A stretch of 64,000 nucleotides of DNA, taken from Caulobacter sp. GTDB taxonomy: Bacteria; Pseudomonadota; Alphaproteobacteria; Caulobacterales; Caulobacteraceae. The stretch is taken from positions 1 through 64,000 of the forward strand of contig JAUXTQ010000004.1 of NCBI GenBank assembly GCA_030678995.1, read 5' to 3'. The position numbers and the translations under genes were made by a program. The notes under the pieces are model-generated. The model ran no database searches and was not told where the DNA came from. It was given only the letters and a program-made list of their open reading frames with translations. This document shows positions 58,804 to 64,000 of the stretch, piece by piece. Positions within the stretch are counted from its first letter, which is position 1. Each line of letters opens with the position of its first letter.

Positions 58804-59346
58804 CTAGGCGATCCGGCGGCCGTCGACGGCGGCCAGGCGCAGGGACGGGGCGGCTTCGCCGCTGTCGCGGGCGATGGCGGCGATGGCCAGCATCCGGGCC
58901 GGCAGACCCATCAGGCGGGCCACCGGCGCGGTCGGCTGATACAGGCCGATGAAGCGGTCGATGTCGCCCGAAGGCCCGGCCAGCGGCGCGATCAGCACCT
59001 CCATCCCGAGAGAGGGCGCGCCATCAACGATGATGTCGGCGCAGACGACCACCGGTTCGGGCCGGCGACGGGCCATCTCGAGGGTCGACTTGAGCTGCCA
59101 ACGGTCGGCCGGCCGCCACAGGTCGAGCAGGCAGCGTCCGCGCAGGTCGGCGCGGTGCAGGTCGGAGACGAAGCCGCCGGCCAGACGGAAGGGGAAGGTC
59201 CCCTCGGCCGAGCGGCCGACGATGAACACCTGGGGCAGAAGCTGATGGAAGGCCATGGGATCGACATCGGCGCGGCGCGGGGCGGCGTCGCCCCGGCGGT
59301 GGGCCCGCCAATACTCCGTCAATCGTTCCGTGTTGGGATGGACCAT
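58804..59346 (-). CDS. PAS domain-containing protein (PAS_5 type)
   Basis: A 180-residue protein from the ATG at 59346 (MVHPNTERLTEYWRAHRRG). The PAS-like part includes FPFRLAGGFVSDLHRADLRGRCLLDLW, followed by PLAGPSGDIDRFIGLYQP. Alphaproteobacteria have many of these stand-alone PAS_5 proteins, some linked to cell-cycle or membrane polarity control. No signalling output domain. Confidence 0.85.
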   Translation of the reverse strand: MVHPNTERLTEYWRAHRRGDAAPRRADVDPMAFHQLLPQVFIVGRSAEGTFPFRLAGGFVSDLHRADLRGRCLLDLWRPADRWQLKSTLEMARRRPEPVVVCADIIVDGAPSLGMEVLIAPLAGPSGDIDRFIGLYQPTAPVARLMGLPARMLAIAAIARDSGEAAPSLRLAAVDGRRIA

Positions 59347-59503
59347 GGTTCGGCCCTCCGCCCGAACGGCCCAAAGCGGCCGCACGGGGGTTGCAGGGAA
59401 GGTTCGGGCCAGGTCCGCAGTGTTCCGTTTCGGGACAGAATCGCGCAGTTCGGCGCGCTTCTTGCATGTGGGCGCGTGAGAACTTGTGGAGGGGATTCGT
59501 CCC

Positions 59504-60367
59504 ATGGCGCCTCGTAACCTGCTGATCGCCCTGGCCGGCGGATTGATGATGTGGCTGGCGTCGTCGGTCGTGCCCGGAGATGAGGCCGCCGCGCAGTGCT
59601 GCGCGCCGCCGCCGCCGCCCTGCTGCACCCCGCCGGCTCCGCCGCCCTGCTGCACGCCGCCCGCCCCGCCGCCCCGGCCGCCGAGCCCGCCCAACTGCTG
59701 CACCGCCGGCGGCCGCACCAACATCATTGTCAATTCGAACGCGGTTGCGGTGTCGGTCTCCGGCGCGGGCGCCGGCGCCGGCGCGATCGCCTATGGCGGC
59801 GGCGGAGGCGGCGGCTACTACTCCCCGCCCGTGGCCACTGGCGTGATCCAGGGCCTCGACGTCCAGGGCGTGCGCAAGACCCGCCAGGTGGCCTATGAGG
59901 CCACCCGCACCCGCACCCGCCGGGTGGTCGTCCGGGCGTTCTGCCTCGACGACCGCGACGCCCCCCATCCCGCCAGCCAGGTGTTCGCCGAGCGCGAGGT
60001 GGACGACCTGTACGACGGCGAACTCTATCGCTGTATCGCCGGCGCCCGGCTGCAGATCACCACGGCCGAATATGTCGAGCGTATCTCGTTCGACGGCGGC
60101 CAGACGATGATCTGCGCCAAGGGCGAGGCCCTCTACCGCACGCGCGGCTCGGCCGCCCAGGCTGGCCAGCTGATGTGTCGTCCGCAGAAGCCGGCCCGTG
60201 AGTGCAACGAGCGCAGCCTGCTCCGCCGCTTCGGCGCCGGCATCAAGATCCTGACCATCGTCACGGTCGAGACGTACCAGGCCTTCCGCGAGGAGACCTA
60301 CACGGAGACCTCCTCGGCCAGCTACGGCATGAGCCTCGACGGCGGCGTGGGCGGCACGGTCTACTAG
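59504..60367 (+). CDS. Secreted Cys/Pro/Gly-repeat surface protein
   Basis: About 287 residues from the ATG at 59504, with GGAGGGG upstream. Signal peptide, then a CC-PPPPP repeat (QCCAPPPPPCCTPPAPPP, again CCTPPAPPP), then a Gly-rich patch (AYGGGGGGGYY). The C-terminal domain has more cysteines (FCLDD, YRCIAG, MICAKG, MCRPQ). It may be an extracellular, disulfide-linked structural protein. No family recognised. Confidence 0.72.
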   Translation: MAPRNLLIALAGGLMMWLASSVVPGDEAAAQCCAPPPPPCCTPPAPPPCCTPPAPPPRPPSPPNCCTAGGRTNIIVNSNAVAVSVSGAGAGAGAIAYGGGGGGGYYSPPVATGVIQGLDVQGVRKTRQVAYEATRTRTRRVVVRAFCLDDRDAPHPASQVFAEREVDDLYDGELYRCIAGARLQITTAEYVERISFDGGQTMICAKGEALYRTRGSAAQAGQLMCRPQKPARECNERSLLRRFGAGIKILTIVTVETYQAFREETYTETSSASYGMSLDGGVGGTVY

Positions 60368-60374
60368 CGGCCGC

Positions 60375-61139
60375 ATGACCGCCATCCTGGCCATCCACGC
60401 CCACCCCGACGACATCGAGACCCTCGGGGCCGGGACCCTGGCGATTCTGGCGGCGGCGGGCCATGCGGTGACCCTGGTCACTCTGACGGCGGGCGAGGGC
60501 GGTTCGACCGAGACCTCGCCCGACGAGACCGCCCGCATCCGCAAGGCCGAGGCCACGGCCGCCGCGACAATTATCGGCGCCGGCTACCGCTGTGGCGACC
60601 TGCCGGACCTGGGAGTGTTCAGCGACGACGCCTCCCGCCGCCGGGTTACCGAACTGATCCGCTGGGCCCGGCCGGAGGTGGTGATCACCAGCTCACCGGC
60701 CGACTATCACCCCGACCATGAGGCCACGAGCCAACTGGTCCGCGACGCCTGTTTCGCGTCGTCCGTGCCCAACTACCGCACGGGCGAGGCGGCGGCCCTC
60801 GAAGCCATCCCGCACCTCTATTTCATGGACCCCATCGGCGGCCGGGACCGCGAGGGCGCACCGGTTGCGCCGGACTTCGGCGTCGACATCGCGGCGGTGT
60901 TCGAGACCAAGCGCGCTATGCTGGCGGCGCACGAGAGCCAGATCCGCTGGGTCGCGCGGCAGCACGGCGTCCCCGACCAGGTAGCGTCGCTGGAAAAGTG
61001 GGCCAGGCGGCGCGGGCGGGACTTCGGCGTGCCGATGGCCGAGGGCTTCCGGCAGTACCGCCACCACCCCTACCCGGCCTCGCCGCGTCTTCAGGACCTG
61101 GTCGGCGCCGCGCTGCTGGCGCCCCTGGCCGCGTCGTAG
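60375..61139 (+). CDS. PIG-L family deacetylase
   Basis: A 254-residue zinc-dependent N-acetylglucosaminyl deacetylase-like protein. Zinc site HAHPDDIE at the N-terminus and YHPDHEAT. LTAGEGGSTE and FMDPIGG also match the LmbE family. It is followed on the other strand by a sugar-type dehydrogenase that overlaps its end by 49 bases; both suggest amino-sugar chemistry. Confidence 0.9.
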   Translation: MTAILAIHAHPDDIETLGAGTLAILAAAGHAVTLVTLTAGEGGSTETSPDETARIRKAEATAAATIIGAGYRCGDLPDLGVFSDDASRRRVTELIRWARPEVVITSSPADYHPDHEATSQLVRDACFASSVPNYRTGEAAALEAIPHLYFMDPIGGRDREGAPVAPDFGVDIAAVFETKRAMLAAHESQIRWVARQHGVPDQVASLEKWARRRGRDFGVPMAEGFRQYRHHPYPASPRLQDLVGAALLAPLAAS

Positions 61140-62275
61140 CGGGCCCACATCGGCGCGCAGTCGATCATGGTCCCCTGGGCCATGGCCTGGTCGATGGCCA
61201 TGACGGTCAGGCCGGCTTCCATCGAGTCCCAGGGTGTGACGGGAAAGGGGGCGCCGGTCTCCAGCGCGGCCTTGAGGTCGCGGGCCATGGCCTGGTCGGC
61301 GCCGTTGTGGCTGTCGGCGGTGCGGCCGCCGTAGTCGATCCGCTCGGGCTTGGCGCGATCCATCACGCGGCGGACCATCAGCTGGTTGCGGACCAGGTCG
61401 GCGATCAGCGTCCCTTCCGTCCCGGCCACATACCACCGCCGTTCGGCCAGGGAGACCTGGCTGTTGGCGTGGAACGACAGCCGCACCTGATTCTCGTACT
61501 CGACGATGGCCAGCTGGTGGTCGGTTACGTCCATGTCCGACTGGAAACTGTCATTGGCGCCTGACCAGCCGGCGTCCCGCAGGGCGAAGGCCGCCTCGCC
61601 GGTGCTGTAGACCCGGGGGACTTCGGCCCGCTCGGGGGTGAAGATGCGCCGCCCGCCGAAGCTGGCCACCTTCGCCGGCCGCGCGCCGACGAGGCGGCCG
61701 AAGATATCGAAGTCGTGGCAGACCTTGTCGAGCAGATAGGAGCCGCCCCACTCCTGCCGCCGCCGCCAGTTGCGGGCCAGGTAGCCGCCGTGCTCGGGCG
61801 GCAGGTGCTCGGTGGCGTCGATGGAGATGATCTCGCCCAGCTGGCCGGAATCGACCCGGGCGATCACCTCGCGGACGATCGACATCGAGCGCATTACCAG
61901 GCCGATGTAGAGCGGCGGCGATCCCGGGCCGGCCAGGCGTCGGGCCAGGGCCTCGGTCTCAGCCTCGGTCCGCACGATCGGCTTCTCGGCGAAGACCGGC
62001 CAGCCGGCGTCCAGCGCCTGGTTCAGGTGTTCCAGGTGCAGGTGATTGGGTGAGCCGATCATCACCAGGTCGTAGGGGCCCCGGGCCAGCAGGTCCGCCA
62101 CGCTGTCCCGGGCCGGACCGGCGTCGATGCCCGCCTCGGCGAGGATCGGCGCCCCCACGGGAGCGGGATCCACATGACCGGCGACCCGCAGGCTCCAGCC
62201 GACCTCCTTCATCGCCGCCAGGACGTGGGCGATGCGCTGGCCAAGGCCGATAACCCCGATCCGGCAGGTTTTCAT
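61091..62275 (-). CDS. Gfo/Idh/MocA family oxidoreductase
   Basis: A 394-residue protein from the ATG at 62275 (MKTCRIGVIGLGQRIAHVL). Rossmann motif GVIGLGQR, VMIGSPNHLHLEHL, then the EKP-type VFAEKPIVRTE where Lys acts in catalysis. The C-terminal domain is alpha/beta (YLLDKVCHDFDIFGRLVG with the conserved D-FH-like HDFD). The upstream frame to 62326 is not needed. Likely a sugar or inositol dehydrogenase. Confidence 0.9.
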   Translation of the reverse strand: MKTCRIGVIGLGQRIAHVLAAMKEVGWSLRVAGHVDPAPVGAPILAEAGIDAGPARDSVADLLARGPYDLVMIGSPNHLHLEHLNQALDAGWPVFAEKPIVRTEAETEALARRLAGPGSPPLYIGLVMRSMSIVREVIARVDSGQLGEIISIDATEHLPPEHGGYLARNWRRRQEWGGSYLLDKVCHDFDIFGRLVGARPAKVASFGGRRIFTPERAEVPRVYSTGEAAFALRDAGWSGANDSFQSDMDVTDHQLAIVEYENQVRLSFHANSQVSLAERRWYVAGTEGTLIADLVRNQLMVRRVMDRAKPERIDYGGRTADSHNGADQAMARDLKAALETGAPFPVTPWDSMEAGLTVMAIDQAMAQGTMIDCAPMWARYDAARGASSAAPTRS

Positions 62276-62369
62276 GTCCGCCTCCGCATTGACGCCTAAG
62301 CGGCGGGCAGGGCCAACGCCAGACACAGCGCCGACGATTTCATCAGGGTCAAGGGATGCTCCATGTCCG

Positions 62370-64000
62370 CTACTTGCCGGCCGGCCGGATCACCAGCCGC
62401 CAGGCCTTGTCCGCGCCGAGATAGGCCCTGGCGGCGGCCTGCACGTCGGCGGCCGTCACCCGTTCATAGCCGGCCAGCAGTGACCGGGTGGCCGCCAGGC
62501 GGCGCGGATCGGTCTGGGCGCCGCCCAGTTCTTCCAGCCAGTATTCGTTAGTCTCGCGCGCCTTGGCCAGACGCTCCAGCCGCGGCTTCTTGGCCCGCTC
62601 CAGCTCGTCCGCCGTCGGCGGCGTGGCCTGCAGGTCGGCGGCGATCTTCAGGGCGTCGCGGAAGAAGCCGTCGACCAGCGCCGGCGGAACCTCGACCCGC
62701 GCGGAGATGTAGCCCCAGCCGGTCCAGACGTCGCTGGCGCTGGCGCTGACGCTGGGCGAGTAGGTCGCGCCCTGGGCCTCGCGCAGCTCGTCGATCAGCC
62801 GCAACTCGATGATGTCGGCCATGACCGCCGCATTCCGGGCCCGCTGCACGTCACTGTAGAATTCGTCGGTGCGCCAGGCGAGGAAGGCGATGGCCTGGTC
62901 CTCGCGGCCCTTGTGCGTCAGCACCATCGGGTCGGAGACCGCCGCCGGGAAGCCGGTGACGCCGCTGGGCGCGGCCACAGGATCGGGCCGCGAGGGCAGG
63001 GCGCCGAAGGTGGCGGCGACCATCTGGGTCGCCTTTTCCACAGTGATGTCGCCGACGATGATCACCTCCACAGAGCCGCCGGTGAGGGCGCCGCCGAAGG
63101 TGCGCCTGAGGGCGTCGGGGGTGATCCCGGCGATGTCGTCCTTGCCCGGCCAGGTCCAGCGGCGGTCGCCGTTGTGCAGCAGGCCCGCAAGGTCGCGGTT
63201 GAACACGCCGCTGTCGGTGGCCTCGTACTGGTCGCTGAGCGTCGCGGCGTAGGTCCGCATCCGCTGCAGGGCCTCGGGCCGCAGGGCCGGCTCGCTGGCG
63301 TAGGCGGTCAGCACCTGCAGCTGGGTGGTCAGGTCCTCCGGCCGGGTCGACCCCGACAGGGTGAAGGCGTCGTCCTCGATGCCGAACCGGGCGCCGTAGA
63401 CCTTCGACACCAGAACCCGCTCCATGTCCTCGGAGTCGATTCTGGCCAGGCCGCCCTCGATCACCGAGGACCCGGCCCAGGACATCGACTGCTGGTCGGC
63501 GGGCAGGGTGGTCATGCCGCCGCCGATGCGCACCTTCACCAGCACCTGGTCGTCGCGGAATTTGGTCGGCTTGACGGTCAGGCGCACGCCGTTCTCGAAG
63601 CGCACGAAGACCGTGTCCAGGTCGACCACGTCGGTCTGCACGGCCACCTTGCCGGGCGCGCCGAAGGACTCATAGGGCCAGACGACCTGGCGCGGGCCTT
63701 CGGGCGCGGTCACGGCGACCTTGGCCGAGGTGGTCCAGGCCCTGGCCACGGCGGGTTCGTTGCCGTCGATGGCGGTCGGCGTGGCCACGAAGACCAGCGG
63801 GCCGGCCCCCGAGAAGGCGCCGCGGATCGCCTGGGAGGCCGTCTCGGCCGTCAGCCCCTTCACCGCCATCTCGAAGAGCGCCAGGTCCTGGGCCGGGCTG
63901 GTGACCACCTCGTCCTCGCCGATGGCGTTGACGATTTCGTTGGCCAGGGAAGGGGTGCGGCGGGTGGCTGCCGAGGCCGCGCGGCTCTTGAGCCACTGGC
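62370..64000 (-). CDS. M16 family zinc peptidase (N-terminus beyond window)
   Basis: At least 543 residues to the right edge without a stop. The part present is the C-terminal half of a two-unit M16 protein, with FVRFENGVRLTVKPTKFRDDQVLVKVRIGGG, then FGALPSRPDPV and LIDELREAQGATYSPSV (the R/Y pair typical of the second, usually inactive unit). The zinc motif HxxEH is expected beyond the window. Probably exported to the periplasm. Confidence 0.9.
   Translation of the reverse strand, partial: QWLKSRAASAATRRTPSLANEIVNAIGEDEVVTSPAQDLALFEMAVKGLTAETASQAIRGAFSGAGPLVFVATPTAIDGNEPAVARAWTTSAKVAVTAPEGPRQVVWPYESFGAPGKVAVQTDVVDLDTVFVRFENGVRLTVKPTKFRDDQVLVKVRIGGGMTTLPADQQSMSWAGSSVIEGGLARIDSEDMERVLVSKVYGARFGIEDDAFTLSGSTRPEDLTTQLQVLTAYASEPALRPEALQRMRTYAATLSDQYEATDSGVFNRDLAGLLHNGDRRWTWPGKDDIAGITPDALRRTFGGALTGGSVEVIIVGDITVEKATQMVAATFGALPSRPDPVAAPSGVTGFPAAVSDPMVLTHKGREDQAIAFLAWRTDEFYSDVQRARNAAVMADIIELRLIDELREAQGATYSPSVSASASDVWTGWGYISARVEVPPALVDGFFRDALKIAADLQATPPTADELERAKKPRLERLAKARETNEYWLEELGGAQTDPRRLAATRSLLAGYERVTAADVQAAARAYLGADKAWRLVIRPAGK

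Overview
The window is GC-rich alphaproteobacterial chromosome. The core genes (radC, map, sfsA, queF, cysE, phoH, DUF3126, DUF4166, a TorF-type porin, a GMC oxidoreductase) and the short hyphenated intergenic palindromes suggest a member of the Caulobacteraceae such as Phenylobacterium or Caulobacter. This is an inference from gene content; there is no rRNA here.

Layout. Positions 1-7941 are core genes: radC (cut by the window edge), a brnT/brnA toxin-antitoxin pair, map, an MFS transporter, sfsA and a CinA-type domain protein. An intact IS1-family element (2048-4773) with an 8-bp target duplication, a P63C-domain passenger gene and three small passenger ORFs separates map from the MFS gene. 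Positions 7971-42812 are one integrated mobile element of about 34.8 kb. It splits the host tRNA-Leu(UAA) gene exactly in the anticodon loop. Positions 42863-64000 return to ordinary core genes, ending in an M16 peptidase cut by the window edge.

The mobile element carries a tyrosine integrase, a replacement tRNA-Leu(UAA) interrupted by a group I intron, and a Gabija pair (gajA/gajB). Its transfer block (DUF736 protein, VirD4-like coupling protein, MobA/MobL relaxase, small membrane and secreted proteins, a second tyrosine recombinase) is interrupted by two AT-rich cassettes that each encode a type IV prepilin-like protein. No mating-pair (T4SS) genes are seen, so the element looks mobilizable rather than self-conjugative. 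Next come a mobile mystery A/B (HTH/Fic) pair and a dense defence block: a membrane protein with a TIR-like domain, a DUF4062 protein, and a convergent TIR - caspase - RyR-like operon resembling type IV Thoeris. After that lie a His-Xaa-Ser RiPP system (hxsB-hxsC-hxsA) between two secreted nuclease genes, a cold-shock/Mrr fusion nuclease, and an sce7726 - sce7725 - RES-domain operon.

How it fits together. The integrase inactivates an essential-looking tRNA gene, and the element supplies its own copy immediately downstream of int. The intron in that copy interrupts the very 10-bp core used for integration, so the replacement tRNA is not itself an intact target. The cargo is mainly layered immunity (Gabija, TIR/caspase, Mrr, sce7726/RES) plus a peptide-modification system with extracellular nucleases. 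The candidates most worth pursuing are the tRNA/intron arrangement, the TIR-caspase-RyR operon with its convergent TIR-like partners, the Hxs-nuclease cluster and the sce7726/sce7725/RES triad.
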